Below, piece after piece: positions 21,598 to 30,874 of a stretch of DNA of 64,000 bases; the first letter of the stretch is position 1, and the number at the start of each line of letters is the position of its first letter. Position numbers and translations under genes: made by a program. The notes under the pieces are model-generated. The model was given only the letters and a program-made list of their open reading frames with translations, made no database searches and had not been told where the DNA came from. The stretch spans positions 372,001 to 436,000 of the forward strand of contig NZ_JAKKCJ010000003.1 in assembly GCF_021726515.1 (NCBI RefSeq), written 5' to 3'. The DNA is from Vibrio sp. CK2-1. GTDB taxonomy: Bacteria; Pseudomonadota; Gammaproteobacteria; Enterobacterales; Vibrionaceae.

Positions 21598-22950
21598 GTG
21601 ATTAAACGATTTTTATTAGGATTATTTTGTATCACCATGGCTGTGAGTCAAACGGCCAATGCAGCATTGGAACTGGTGATCACCGAAGGAACTAACTCTG
21701 CTCGTCCTATTGGCGTCGTGCCATTTAAGTGGGAAGGCTCAGGCCAACTACCACAAGATGTGTCTGCGGTTATCGCATCAGATTTGCAACGCAGTGGTAA
21801 GTTTAATCCGGTGGCAACTTCTAAGATGCCACAAACGCCATACAACGATTCTGATATTGATTTCTCAGCGTGGAATAACCTAGGTGTTGATTCATTAGTG
21901 ACAGGTAGTATTACGCCAGCGGAAGATGGTCAATATGTGATTGAATACCAACTGTCTGACATTGTGCGTGGCCAATTAACCAACGGACAAAATAAAGCGT
22001 TAAACGATAAAGGCCAATTAGTCTTATCGAAAGATTACCTATTATTTAGCAAGCGTGCAGTGGTTCCCGCTAAACGTCTACGTGAATACGCACACCGAAT
22101 CTCAGATCTCGTTTATGAAGAGCTAACCGGAGAAAAAGGGGCGTTTTTAACTCGTATCGCTTATGTTGTAGTGAATAACAGCAGCAACTACCCATACGAA
22201 TTAAGAATTGCAGACTACGATGGCTATAACGAGCGTTTAGTACTTCGCTCTAAGCAACCATTAATGTCTCCAGCCTGGTCGCCAGATTCACGTAAACTGG
22301 CCTATGTGAGCTTCCAAACAGGTCGTGCGCAGCTTTATATGATGGATATCTATACTGGGAAAACCGAAGTATTAACCGCTTTCCCTCGTCATAACGGTGC
22401 ACCAGAGTTTTCACCAGATGGTAAGAAGCTAGCATTGGTTCTTTCTAAGACCGGTACGCTACAAGTGTATATCTTAGATTTAGAAACACGTAAGTTGACT
22501 CAAGTAACCAACGACCGTGCTAATAATACCGAACCATTCTGGATGCCAGACGGTAAATCACTTATTTTTACATCGGATAGAGGTGGCTTGCCACAAATCT
22601 ATAAGGTGGACTTGTCTAATAAATCGACCACTCGATTAACATGGCAAGGCAGTCAAAATCTTGGTGGGCAAATCACCCCTGATGGCCGATTCTTAATTAT
22701 GGTGAATCGCGGTCAAGGTGGATTTAACATTGCAAAACAAGATTTAGAAACAGGGGCCGTTCAAGTGTTAACAAAAACACAGTTGGATGAGTCTCCAAGT
22801 ATTGCACCAAATGGTAGTATGGTGATATATAGCTCTATGTATAATAGACAAAATGTTCTATCAATGGTTTCTCTTGATGGTCGTTTTAAAGCTAGACTAC
22901 CGGCAACCAATGGGCGAGTGAAAGCTCCCGCTTGGTCACCATTTTTATAA
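21598..22950 (+). CDS. tolB: Tol-Pal system beta-propeller protein TolB
   Basis: TolB is the periplasmic protein that binds Pal and the TolA C-terminus. The 450-residue precursor has a signal peptide ending near NAA|LELVI (about residue 22). An N-terminal alpha/beta domain comes next, then a six-bladed propeller with repeated blade motifs [20 protein letters not shown] and [10 protein letters not shown]. The start is GTG with an AAGGAA ribosome site, 14 bases after tolA. Confidence 0.97.
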   Translation: MIKRFLLGLFCITMAVSQTANAALELVITEGTNSARPIGVVPFKWEGSGQLPQDVSAVIASDLQRSGKFNPVATSKMPQTPYNDSDIDFSAWNNLGVDSLVTGSITPAEDGQYVIEYQLSDIVRGQLTNGQNKALNDKGQLVLSKDYLLFSKRAVVPAKRLREYAHRISDLVYEELTGEKGAFLTRIAYVVVNNSSNYPYELRIADYDGYNERLVLRSKQPLMSPAWSPDSRKLAYVSFQTGRAQLYMMDIYTGKTEVLTAFPRHNGAPEFSPDGKKLALVLSKTGTLQVYILDLETRKLTQVTNDRANNTEPFWMPDGKSLIFTSDRGGLPQIYKVDLSNKSTTRLTWQGSQNLGGQITPDGRFLIMVNRGQGGFNIAKQDLETGAVQVLTKTQLDESPSIAPNGSMVIYSSMYNRQNVLSMVSLDGRFKARLPATNGRVKAPAWSPFL

Positions 22951-23003
22951 TAAAAGCAGTATCTAAACTAATAGATAGTTATTGACAATATAAGGAAGAA
23001 AAA

Positions 23004-23519
23004 ATGCAACTGAATAAAATTCTAAAAGGCCTAGTTATCGCTCTACCTCTACTAACAGTAGCAGCTTGTAGCTCTAGCGACGACGCAGCAAATGCATCTG
23101 ATTCTCAAACAACTGCACAAGAAACAGCAGTTGCAACTCCAGTGGATGAGAGTTCAGCACTATCTGAGCAAGAGCAAATGGAACAACAACTTCGTGAAAA
23201 CTCAACAGTTTTCTTCAAGTTCGATACTTCTGAAATCTCTTCTGAGTACGAAGATATCCTAGCAGCTCACGCTAAATTCCTAAGCAGCACGCCAGACGTT
23301 AACGTAACTATCGAAGGTTATGCTGATGAGCGTGGTACTCCAGAGTACAACATCGCACTTGGCGAGCGTCGTGCTGAAGCAGTATCTAAGTACCTACAAG
23401 CACTAGGTGTTCAAGCTAGCCAAATCTCTATCGTGAGCTACGGTGAAGAGAAGCCTCTAGAAATGGGTCAAACTGAAGCGGCTTACTCTAAAAACCGTCG
23501 TGCAGTTGTCGTTTACTAA
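23004..23519 (+). CDS. pal: Peptidoglycan-associated lipoprotein Pal
   Basis: Pal is an outer-membrane lipoprotein that binds peptidoglycan and TolB. The 171-residue precursor has a lipobox TVAAC with Cys22 as the lipidation site. A Gln/Ser/Ala-rich linker follows, then an OmpA-like C-terminal domain containing FFKFDTSEI and the peptidoglycan-binding [20 protein letters not shown] (near 115-134). It lies 53 bases after tolB and 12 bases before cpoB. Confidence 0.97.
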   Translation: MQLNKILKGLVIALPLLTVAACSSSDDAANASDSQTTAQETAVATPVDESSALSEQEQMEQQLRENSTVFFKFDTSEISSEYEDILAAHAKFLSSTPDVNVTIEGYADERGTPEYNIALGERRAEAVSKYLQALGVQASQISIVSYGEEKPLEMGQTEAAYSKNRRAVVVY

Positions 23520-23531
23520 TAGGCGATAATT

Positions 23532-24317
23532 ATGTTTGGTAACTTAAAGCGAGTTATTACGCTTTCGTTACTAGTAAGTGCAGCAGGCCCAGTGCTTGCT
23601 GCATCTGCTCCAGTATCCGATCTCAATGACTCCCACATTTCATCTTCTGGCTCTTCAGAAACCAATGCTGAACGCCTGCAACGTTTGCTAGATAACAGCA
23701 ACCGAGTACAAGCTCGTCTTCAACAACAAGTTGATAGCCAAGCGGCTGATCTCAGTAACCTACGCGGAACTATCGAACGTAATAATTACGATATGAAGCA
23801 AATGGTCGAGCGCCAACGCCAATTATTTATTGAACTTGATAAGCTTCGCACAGAAGTCAATGAGCTTAAGAAAAACGGTGTACCTGCCTCCGCAACCGAT
23901 ACTGCTGCGGAAACAGGTGGTGTCGCGGCATCTTCTGAAGTGATTAAAGCATCCGGTGATGAGCAAAGCGCTTATCAAGATGCCGTTGATATGATCCTAA
24001 AAGATCGTAACTACGATGGCGCAATTGTTGCGTTAAAAGATTTTCAAACCAAGTATCCAAACTCAGGCTATGCTGCCAACGCACATTATTGGTTAGGGCA
24101 ACTATATTTTGCGAAAAAGCAGGATGTAGACTCAGCGAAAAGCTTTGCCGCAGTAGTGAGTTATAAAGACTCCTCAAAACGTGCCGATGCTTTAGTGAAA
24201 CTGGGTGATATCGCCAAGCGCAATAATAACGATACCGCAGCGAATAAATATTACCAACAGGTGATAAGCGAATATCCGAACTCATCAGCTGCGAAACTCG
24301 CGCAAAAGAACTTATAG
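23532..24317 (+). CDS. cpoB: Cell division coordinator CpoB (YbgF)
   Basis: CpoB is a periplasmic TPR protein that couples outer-membrane constriction with peptidoglycan synthesis by PBP1B. The 261-residue precursor has a signal peptide (cleavage near VLAA|SAPV), a coiled-coil trimerisation region (about 45-120) and three C-terminal TPR-like repeats (about 150-255; for example NSGYAANAHYWLGQLYF). It closes the tol-pal operon. Confidence 0.95.
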   Translation: MFGNLKRVITLSLLVSAAGPVLAASAPVSDLNDSHISSSGSSETNAERLQRLLDNSNRVQARLQQQVDSQAADLSNLRGTIERNNYDMKQMVERQRQLFIELDKLRTEVNELKKNGVPASATDTAAETGGVAASSEVIKASGDEQSAYQDAVDMILKDRNYDGAIVALKDFQTKYPNSGYAANAHYWLGQLYFAKKQDVDSAKSFAAVVSYKDSSKRADALVKLGDIAKRNNNDTAANKYYQQVISEYPNSSAAKLAQKNL

Positions 24318-24349
24318 CCTAAATCAAGTTTTCATATCGCTGATGACAC

Positions 24350-24406
24350 TTAAGCCGCCATGCTGTTTATAGTAACTAAAGTTATTATAACCATCAGGTG
24401 GCTTAA
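24350..24406 (+). terminator. Long hairpin terminator of the tol-pal operon
   Basis: TTAAGCCGCC (24350-24359) pairs with GGTGGCTTAA (24397-24406). An inner stem, TTATAGTAACT with AGTTATTATAA (about 24367-24390), extends it. A T/A-rich tract follows without a clean T-run. Confidence 0.7.
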
Positions 24407-24429
24407 TTATTTCTATAATGCGCCGATGT

Positions 24430-24451
24430 TATACCCAAGTCACTAGGGTAT
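24430..24451. repeat. Short relative of the TATACCCAAGT palindrome
   Basis: TATACCCAAGT is followed by CACTAGGGTAT, so ATACCC and GGGTAT form a 6-bp stem. It is a degenerate copy of the element at 15292-15346 and lies upstream of nadA. Confidence 0.6.
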
Positions 24452-24536
24452 CGATACGCAGAAAAAGTCCGGTTTTAGTATTACCCTTAATAGGTGTACA
24501 ATGATCGAATTATTAAAACTGCGTAGAGTAAGAGCA

Positions 24537-25598
24537 ATGGCGCATATCAACGATACAATCGATACCGTATATCCATTTCCCCCAAAACCGGTCGCTTTGA
24601 CTGCAGAGCAGCGTGCTGATTATATTCAAAAAATCAAAGCACTTCTGATAGAAAAAGACGCGGTACTGATCGCACACTATTACACCGATCCAGAGATCCA
24701 AGCTCTGGCAGAAGAAACCGGCGGCTTTGTTGGTGATTCATTAGAAATGGCGAAATTTGGTAACCGCCATTCCGCTTCTACGCTTATCATTGCCGGTGTT
24801 CGTTTTATGGGCGAATCAGCCAAGATCCTTACGCCAGAAAAACGCATTCTCATGCCAACACTTGAAGCAGAGTGTTCATTAGATCTAGGCTGCCCGGTTG
24901 ATAAATTTACCGAATTTTGCGATGCCCACCCCGATCACACCGTAGTGGTTTATGCCAACACTTCAGCAGCAGTAAAAGCTCGCGCCGATTGGGTGGTGAC
25001 TTCAAGTATTGCCAATGAAATCGTTGAGCACCTAGATTCAGAAGATAAGAAAATTATCTGGGGACCAGATCGTCACCTAGGTTCATACATCAAAAAGAAA
25101 ACCGGTGCCGATATGTTGTTATGGCAAGGGGAGTGCATCGTGCATGATGAGTTCTCAGCCAAAGCACTGAAAGATATGAAAGCGTTGTACCCAGAAGCTG
25201 CGGTACTGGTTCACCCAGAATCACCCGCGAGCGTTGTAGAACTTGCTGACGCAGTAGGCTCAACCAGCCAATTGATTAAAGCTGCCAAAGAGTTACCACA
25301 TCAGAAAATGATTGTAGCAACCGACAAAGGCATTTTCTTCAAGATGCAACAACTCGTGCCAGAAAAAGAACTAGTAGAAGCACCAACCGCTGGTAATGGC
25401 GCAACATGTCGTAGCTGTGCACATTGTCCGTGGATGGCAATGAACGGGCTTAAAGCGATTGAAAGCGCATTATCAGAAGGTGGCAAAGATCATGAAATCT
25501 TTGTCGATGAAGACATTCGATTGAAGTCACTCATTCCACTAAACCGCATGCTAGATTTTGCAGAGTCGCTAAATCTGAAAGTGAAAGGGAATGCGTAA
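24537..25598 (+). CDS. nadA: Quinolinate synthase
   Basis: NadA condenses iminoaspartate with dihydroxyacetone phosphate to quinolinate in NAD biosynthesis and carries an oxygen-sensitive [4Fe-4S] cluster. Candidate ligand cysteines are seen in [18 protein letters not shown] and [10 protein letters not shown]. The [15 protein letters not shown] N-terminal signature ([19 protein letters not shown]) is present. I place the start at 24537 (353 residues, [18 protein letters not shown]), which matches the homologue N-termini. ATG at 24501, with an AGGTG site, would add 12 residues. Mosaic repeats follow the stop. Confidence 0.95.
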   Translation: MAHINDTIDTVYPFPPKPVALTAEQRADYIQKIKALLIEKDAVLIAHYYTDPEIQALAEETGGFVGDSLEMAKFGNRHSASTLIIAGVRFMGESAKILTPEKRILMPTLEAECSLDLGCPVDKFTEFCDAHPDHTVVVYANTSAAVKARADWVVTSSIANEIVEHLDSEDKKIIWGPDRHLGSYIKKKTGADMLLWQGECIVHDEFSAKALKDMKALYPEAAVLVHPESPASVVELADAVGSTSQLIKAAKELPHQKMIVATDKGIFFKMQQLVPEKELVEAPTAGNGATCRSCAHCPWMAMNGLKAIESALSEGGKDHEIFVDEDIRLKSLIPLNRMLDFAESLNLKVKGNA

Positions 25599-25604
25599 GT
25601 AGAC

Positions 25605-25740
25605 GGGACTCGTTGCTCGGGCGCGTTGCTTGAAATAGAGCCGAGGGGCGGGGACACTGCGCTCGAGAGCCGAAAAGTGGCGCTCTTCGCTTTTCTCGTA
25701 ACTCGTAGCAAAGCGCTCTCGCTACCCGTAACATCTTCTA
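25605..25740. repeat. Palindrome-rich mosaic repeat after nadA (left part)
   Basis: The sequence here is unlike its neighbours, with many CTCG/CGAG and GCGCT words. A stretch at about 25648-25680 (GACACTGCGCTCGAGAGCCG) closely matches the repeated unit between prpB and prpC (GACGCTGCGCTCGGGAGCCG at about 39040-39058). The end resembles the metR-side repeats (GCAAAGCGCTCTCGCTAC against GCAAAGCGCTCTAGTAAC). It is non-coding. Confidence 0.75.
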
Positions 25741-25772
25741 AAAGGCCGATATAATCCAATATATCGGCCTTT
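25741..25772. terminator. Bidirectional terminator between nadA and the UPF0149 gene
   Basis: A 13-bp perfect stem, AAAGGCCGATATA (25741-25753) with its complement at 25760-25772, has a 6-base loop. T-rich sequence follows on the plus strand. It lies between two convergent genes, inside the repeat-rich spacer. Confidence 0.75.
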
Positions 25773-25789
25773 CTTCGTTTTTGCTCTAA

Positions 25790-25880
25790 CACGTAACCCG
25801 CAGCGAAGCGTTCTCGGCTCTCGCTACAATCTATTTCTATCCGAGCCACAAGAAGCGAAGCGCCCGAGACTCGAGCCTCG
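25790..25880. repeat. Palindrome-rich mosaic repeat (right part)
   Basis: It contains CGCAGCGAAGCGTTCTCGG and AGAAGCGAAGCGCCCGAG. The latter matches AGAAGTGAAGCGCCCGAG near 60304-60321 with one change. It ends just before the stop codon of the UPF0149 gene at 25886. Confidence 0.7.
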
Positions 25881-25885
25881 CAATA

Positions 25886-26461
25886 TTAATGATTCGTATC
25901 TTGCGCCAACTGATTACCACGTAGCGTCAAACCACACAGCATGACAGGCATCGCATTGTAGATCTCAGCAAACTCATCCAAACCGGTTAAACCTTGGTCA
26001 GATAGCGTCATAATCGCCGTTTCGGGATCATAAAGCATACTTACAGACAGCAATACGCCACCTAGCAACGCGTTATCTTCACTGTCTTCAGGCATCAAGT
26101 TTTCCCAGTCATCACGGCTAAGCTGCCAGCCTTGTAATAAGCCTTCAGCAAAGTCTCGAACCGATTCAGTCACCACTTCTTCTTCATCCAACGCGTAGCC
26201 TTCTGGCCAGCTCCAGGTGCCTTCAAGCAAAGCAGGGTGAATACGGTTCCATTCCGCAATAACAAGTTCAGCATATTGCTCAAACTGCTCAGCAGTCTCA
26301 AAAGGAGCCGTTTCTTCACCACCCCATAAGAACGGAAGCCATTCAGAAGGATCAAGCAAATGTGGTGCAGCTGCCATAGCAGTGATAAAGCCTTGTGTTT
26401 GCGCGGCATTCAATAATTTGTTTTCAAGCTCAGGTTGGCTTAGTAGTTCATCTAACGTCAC
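25886..26461 (-). CDS. UPF0149 family protein (YecA/YgfB-like)
   Basis: The 191-residue protein belongs to the UPF0149 (YgfB/YecA) family. It has the N-terminal helical pattern LLSQPELENKLLNAAQTQGFITAMAAAP and the FAEGLLQGWQLSRDDW core. It lacks the C-terminal SEC-C cysteine motif found in YecA proper. It is acidic, cytoplasmic and of unknown function. It is convergent with nadA, with a repeat block and terminator between them. The start at 26461 is the only ATG that gives the full conserved N-terminus. Confidence 0.85.
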   Translation of the reverse strand: MTLDELLSQPELENKLLNAAQTQGFITAMAAAPHLLDPSEWLPFLWGGEETAPFETAEQFEQYAELVIAEWNRIHPALLEGTWSWPEGYALDEEEVVTESVRDFAEGLLQGWQLSRDDWENLMPEDSEDNALLGGVLLSVSMLYDPETAIMTLSDQGLTGLDEFAEIYNAMPVMLCGLTLRGNQLAQDTNH

Positions 26462-26792
26462 GGTATTTACCTATTCACAAATGATGAGGTAATGATAGCA
26501 AGCTCATAGGTGAGAACATACCGTTATTAGAAAAGTTTAAAACTCTTTGAACAAAAGCCCAATTTGAAGACTAGTGAATCCGGTTGCTTTAAATTAAATA
26601 TGCAGATTTATAAACTGGGTTTGCTTTAAAAATGTAACTGTAAAATCCACTATATTCAAATTAAATGGTTTTTAATGCTTTGATTTGGTTGGCGCAATAG
26701 GAATATAATCTGCCTAAAGTGAGAAGGGTAGTGAATCACGACTTAACTCATCAATTTTATTAGGTTTTTATTCTTGATAGGTAGGTAAGCAA
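26462..26792 (+). promoter_or_regulatory. alaE upstream region with candidate promoter
   Basis: This AT-rich 331-base region lies between two divergent genes. A candidate promoter is TTGATT (26680-26685), an 18-base spacer and a perfect TATAAT (26704-26709), leaving an 83-base leader. AT-rich blocks upstream could bind Lrp, which controls alanine export in E. coli; I cannot define a site. No gene is visible. Confidence 0.45.
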
Positions 26793-27233
26793 ATGTCGTT
26801 TTCAGGTTCAGCCCGCTTTCGCCAAGCCGCAGCCGATATGTTTGCAATGGTAGTGTTTAGCTTTATTGCTGGCATGGCGATAGAGATCTTCGTATCAGGC
26901 ATGTCTTTTCAACAATCACTAGCCTCAAGAACCTTATCGATTCCAGTAAATATTATTATCGCCATTCCTTATGGTTTATTTAGAGATTGGGTACTACGTA
27001 AAAGCCAACATATCTCTATGAGCCGCTGGATGAAAAAACTGGCCGATATGCTTGCTTATGTAACATTTCAGTCGCCAGTTTATGCCCTGATTTTATTAGT
27101 TGTCGGTGCAACCCCAAATCAAATCTTAACCTCAGTGATCAGCAACGCCGTCGTCGCCGGTGGAATGGGCGTGGTGTATGGAGTGTTCTTAGATGCGTGT
27201 CGTAAGTGGTTTAGAGTACCGATGTACACATAA
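26793..27233 (+). CDS. alaE: L-alanine exporter AlaE
   Basis: AlaE exports L-alanine across the inner membrane. The 146-residue protein has four hydrophobic segments and strong similarity to E. coli AlaE, including DxFAMVV near residue 14, EIFVSGMSFQQS near 33, IPVNIIIAIPYG near 52 and LAYVTFQSPVYALILLVVGA near 89. It is a single gene upstream of tRNA-Ser, with a long AT-rich leader. Confidence 0.92.
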   Translation: MSFSGSARFRQAAADMFAMVVFSFIAGMAIEIFVSGMSFQQSLASRTLSIPVNIIIAIPYGLFRDWVLRKSQHISMSRWMKKLADMLAYVTFQSPVYALILLVVGATPNQILTSVISNAVVAGGMGVVYGVFLDACRKWFRVPMYT

Positions 27234-27374
27234 GTCCAGCGGTTAGATAACGAAATAAGTTAAATATTGACCACTTAGCCACAAAACACTGGAAAAAGCC
27301 CCAAAGCGCTTGACCTTACTTAGCATAATCATTAAATTAGCGCCTCGTTAAGCAAAGCCTTAACAACAAAATTC

Positions 27375-27462
27375 GGTGAGTTGTCCGAGTGGCTGAAGGA
27401 GCACGCCTGGAAAGTGTGTGTACGGCAACGTACCGAGAGTTCGAATCTCTCACTCACCGCCA
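27375..27462 (+). tRNA. tRNA-Ser (anticodon GGA)
   Basis: An 88-base class II tRNA. The acceptor arm GGTGAGT pairs with ACTCACC. The anticodon stem CACGC/GTGTG carries loop CTGGAAA, so the anticodon is GGA. There is a long variable arm (TGTACGGCAACGTACC region), a T-arm with GTTCGAATC, and an encoded CCA. Its 3' flank is the left boundary of the restriction-modification island. Confidence 0.97.
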
Positions 27463-27465
27463 CAT

Positions 27466-27498
27466 TCGAAGCCCTAGCAGAAATGCTGGGGCTTTTTT
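27466..27498 (+). repeat. Left copy of a 33-bp direct repeat (candidate att) with tRNA-Ser terminator
   Basis: A 33-bp sequence starting TCGAAGCCCTAGC and ending in six T is repeated exactly at 35313-35345. It includes the tRNA terminator: AGCCCTAGCA (27470-27479), GAAA loop, TGCTGGGGCT (27484-27493), then T residues. A perfect direct repeat at a tRNA 3' flank is what site-specific island integration leaves. Confidence 0.85.
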
Positions 27499-27606
27499 GT
27501 AGATTACAAACTATGATTCCACAGATTGAACATTGCTCATTCCCCAATTTTCCCATATTCTCTCAGTATCAATTTTAAGAAAAATCAACATGAGATAACA
27601 CTCTGA

Positions 27607-27783
27607 ATGGTAGACCAAATTTTAACCTTGAAAGAGGTGGCAGCTTACCTAAAGTTGGCCGAAAAAACAGCCTATAGATTAGCCAGCGAAGGAAAGCTTC
27701 CCGGTTTCAAAGTTGGTGGTTCTTGGCGTTTTAAGCGAGAAGATCTTGAAGCGTGGATTGATAGTCAGAAGGTGAAAGAATGA
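27607..27783 (+). CDS. Excisionase-family helix-turn-helix protein
   Basis: This 58-residue protein has the excisionase/MerR-like winged-helix fold: LTLKEVAAYLKLAEKTAYRL (helix-turn-helix, about 6-25), GKLPGFKVGGSWRFKREDLEAW (wing and second helix) and a short tail. Such proteins act as recombination directionality factors or as small regulators. It is the first gene inside the tRNA-Ser island, about 220 bases before hsdM. No ribosome site stands out, but the reading frame matches the family from end to end. Confidence 0.8.
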   Translation: MVDQILTLKEVAAYLKLAEKTAYRLASEGKLPGFKVGGSWRFKREDLEAWIDSQKVKE

Positions 27784-28006
27784 TATCTAATTATCAAGGA
27801 TATACTCGCCGGTATTTAGAAAAAGGCACATATGGCTAGAGGAAGTTAAGCTAAAGCATGTTAACTACAAGTTAGTTTCTCTGTTAGATCTTTCTCAATA
27901 AGAAAGAGAGTAGCGCTTGTCTAGTGGGTACTAATGGTTCTAGATAACCTTATTTACGGGACTAGGGCCATTAATGAAGGTTTTTTTGAGAGTTGATATA
28001 AAAATT

Positions 28007-29602
28007 ATGACTGAAAATCAAAAGCGAGTATTAGAAAAAAAATTATGGAATATCGCGAATGAACTACGCGGCAAAATGAACGCCGATGAGTTTCGTGACT
28101 ATTGTCTAGGTTTTATCTTCTTTAAATACCTTTCGGAAAAGCTACACAACTTTGCCAATGGGATCTTGGCTGAAGATGGTATTGATTTTGCCAGCATTGA
28201 TGAAAACTGCGAAGAAGGGCAGGAGATGCTTGCAGCTATTCGAGAAGAGTCCATTGAAGAGCTCGGCTATTTCTTAATGCCATCTGAGTTGTTTAGCAGT
28301 ATTGCTCAACGTGGCGCACACAAAGTAGAGGATTCAGATAGCAGTGAAGACGTAGTGGTTGATAGCTTTATCCTTGACGATCTGACCAAAGTGCTGGATA
28401 GCATTGAGCGTTCCACTATGGGAAGCGAGAGCGAGGAGGATTTTGATCATCTGCTTGAGGACCTCGACCTTACTTCCACTAAGCTTGGGCGCACAGAAGA
28501 AGCCAAGAATAAGCTGATTGCCAAGATCATGCTGCACTTAGACAATATTAATTTTGCTATTAGTGATAGTGAAAATGATGTTCTGGGGGATGCCTACGAG
28601 TACCTGATTAGTCAGTTTGCTGCCGGAGCAGGAAAAAAAGCTGGTGAATTTTATACTCCGCAAGCAGTATCCAGCATTCTAGCAAAACTTGTAACTAGCG
28701 GAAAATCGAGATTGAAATCGGTATATGATCCTACATGTGGTTCAGGGTCCTTGTTATTGCGTGTAGCTAAAGAAGTTGAACATGTCAGTGATTTCTGCGG
28801 ACAGGAAATGAATCGTACGACTTACAACCTAGCACGTATGAATATGATTCTTCATGGTGTGCACTATCGCAACTTTGATTTGAAGCAAGAAGATACTCTC
28901 GAACATCCACAACATCTTGAGAAGAAATTTGAAGCTGTCGTAGCTAATCCACCTTTTTCTGCCAAATGGAGTGCAAACAAAATATTTGAAAGCGATGATC
29001 GCTTTGCGCAATATGGGAAACTGGCACCAAGTTCCAAGGCCGATTTTGCCTTTGTTCAACATATGCTCTATCAGCTTGATGATAATGGTACTATGGCAGT
29101 TGTTTTGCCTCATGGTGTACTTTTTAGAGGGGCAGCTGAAGGTCATATCCGTCAGTACATTATTGAGGAAGGTAACTGGCTAGATGCTGTTATAGGGCTT
29201 CCCGCTAACATTTTCTATGGTACTGGTATTCCTACTTGTATTTTAGTCCTTAAAAAATGTAGAGAACATCCTGATAATGTCTTCTTTATTGATGCCAGTA
29301 CCTCATATGTGAAAGGTAAAAAGCAAAATTACTTACACCCATCAAATGTTGAAAAAATCTTTGAAACCTATCGAAACCGAATAGAAGAGCCTAAATATAG
29401 CCGTAGTGTAAGCATTAATGAGATTGTCAAAAATGATTACAACCTCAATATTCCACGATATGTGGATACATTTGAGGAAGAAGAGCCTATCGATATAGCG
29501 GCTGTAACTGCAGAGTTGCAAGGAATCAGGGCTGGTATGTCAGCAATTGACGAAACAATCCGTAGGTTTTGTTCAGAGCTTGAAATAGAGGCTCCAGTAT
29601 GA
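28007..29602 (+). CDS. hsdM: Type I restriction-modification methyltransferase subunit HsdM
   Basis: HsdM methylates adenine in the site chosen by HsdS. From the MTENQKRVLEKKLW start the protein has 531 residues. An N-terminal helical domain (about 8-130) comes first. The SAM motif DPTCGSGSLL follows at about 241-250, and the catalytic NPPF at 314-317. The frame is open from an ATG at 27974, but the family N-terminus begins at 28007. The stop overlaps the hsdS start by 4 bases (ATGA). Confidence 0.95.
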   Translation: MTENQKRVLEKKLWNIANELRGKMNADEFRDYCLGFIFFKYLSEKLHNFANGILAEDGIDFASIDENCEEGQEMLAAIREESIEELGYFLMPSELFSSIAQRGAHKVEDSDSSEDVVVDSFILDDLTKVLDSIERSTMGSESEEDFDHLLEDLDLTSTKLGRTEEAKNKLIAKIMLHLDNINFAISDSENDVLGDAYEYLISQFAAGAGKKAGEFYTPQAVSSILAKLVTSGKSRLKSVYDPTCGSGSLLLRVAKEVEHVSDFCGQEMNRTTYNLARMNMILHGVHYRNFDLKQEDTLEHPQHLEKKFEAVVANPPFSAKWSANKIFESDDRFAQYGKLAPSSKADFAFVQHMLYQLDDNGTMAVVLPHGVLFRGAAEGHIRQYIIEEGNWLDAVIGLPANIFYGTGIPTCILVLKKCREHPDNVFFIDASTSYVKGKKQNYLHPSNVEKIFETYRNRIEEPKYSRSVSINEIVKNDYNLNIPRYVDTFEEEEPIDIAAVTAELQGIRAGMSAIDETIRRFCSELEIEAPV

Positions 29603-30864
29603 GTATGCTCTCAGAAGGCAAAGTAAACCTTGGCCCATACCCTCAGTACCCAAAATCTGTAAAACCTGGTATTCCCAAACTACCTGAGTTTAAGCTAGGG
29701 TGGAAAAAAGTTGCCATTGGAGACCTGTTTTCTGTGGTAGTTCGCCCAGTCGATATGCAGGATGAAACTAAATATAGATTAGTGACGGTTAAACGCTCTC
29801 GTGGCGGTGTCGCTGAACGAGAAATACTACGGGGAAAAAAAATTTCCGTAAAATCTCAATTTTATGTTGAGGAAGGCGATTTTCTAATTTCCAAACGTCA
29901 GATTGTTCATGGTGCATGCGGCTTTGTATCCAAAGCATTGGGTGGCTCAATTGTGTCCAATGAGTATGCAATATTGAATTGTAAAGATATTATTCTTCCG
30001 GAGTTCTTACATTTTTTAACATATACTCCATATTTTCAACAGACTTGCTTTCATTCCAGTGTTGGAGTTCATGTTGAGAAGATGATCTTCAAGCTCGACG
30101 ATTGGTTTAAGTGGCCGATATATATCCCAACGTTAGAAGAACAAAAAAAAATCGCAACTTTTCTAAACTCGGTAGATGAGAAACTAATAAAATTGCGTAC
30201 TAAACGTGATTTGGTAACACGTTACAAACGAGGGGTAATACAAAAACTATTTTCACAAGAAGTTAGGTTTACGCAAGATGATGGCTCTGGTTTTCCTGAT
30301 TGGAATCAGAAAAAGTTAAGAGATATTGCAGATCTAGTGAAGACCAAAAACTCAGATGACTTAATCTCGAGAGTTCTAACCAACTCAGCTACGCAAGGTG
30401 TTGTTAATCAGCAGGACTATTTCGATAAAGATATTGCAAATGCTAACAACTTATCTGGCTATTATGTCGTAGAAATAGGCGATTATGTTTACAACCCTAG
30501 AATATCGGTCCATGCGCCAGTAGGGCCAATTAATAAGAACAAGATTGGCAACGGTTTAATGTCGCCTTTGTACACAATATTTCGGTTTAAAAGTGATACT
30601 ACTGATTTTTATGAGCAGTATTTTAAAACTTCACTCTGGCATCGCTATATGTCTAGCATTGCAAATTACGGTGCGCGGCACGATCGTATGAATATATCAA
30701 TCTCTGATTTTATGAGTATGCCAATTCCATGTCCTAGTGCTGCTGAGCAGGATAAAATTGTTAACTTTTTAAACAGCATAGATAGAAAAATCGAATCGAT
30801 AGCAAAGCAAATCGACGGTTTAGAGGCATTCAAAAAAGGCTTACTACAAAAGATATTCGTATAG
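29599..30864 (+). CDS. hsdS: Type I restriction-modification specificity subunit HsdS
   Basis: HsdS determines the DNA sequence recognised by the complex. The 421-residue protein has two target-recognition domains (about 25-170 and 230-385). Each is followed by a conserved helical spacer: LEEQKKIATFLNSVDEKLIK near 180-200 and AAEQDKIVNFLNSIDRKIES near 380-400. Both spacers end with matching KRGVIQKLF and KKGLLQKIF tails. The bipartite repeat shows a complete subunit. The recognition sequence cannot be read from the protein. Confidence 0.93.
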   Translation: MSMLSEGKVNLGPYPQYPKSVKPGIPKLPEFKLGWKKVAIGDLFSVVVRPVDMQDETKYRLVTVKRSRGGVAEREILRGKKISVKSQFYVEEGDFLISKRQIVHGACGFVSKALGGSIVSNEYAILNCKDIILPEFLHFLTYTPYFQQTCFHSSVGVHVEKMIFKLDDWFKWPIYIPTLEEQKKIATFLNSVDEKLIKLRTKRDLVTRYKRGVIQKLFSQEVRFTQDDGSGFPDWNQKKLRDIADLVKTKNSDDLISRVLTNSATQGVVNQQDYFDKDIANANNLSGYYVVEIGDYVYNPRISVHAPVGPINKNKIGNGLMSPLYTIFRFKSDTTDFYEQYFKTSLWHRYMSSIANYGARHDRMNISISDFMSMPIPCPSAAEQDKIVNFLNSIDRKIESIAKQIDGLEAFKKGLLQKIFV

Positions 30865-30874
30865 GTGTTGAGCA

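Noticed and set aside
29599..30864. Phase-variable inverting hsdS
   Set aside because: Only one hsdS is present, with no partial copies or inverted repeats nearby and no recombinase.
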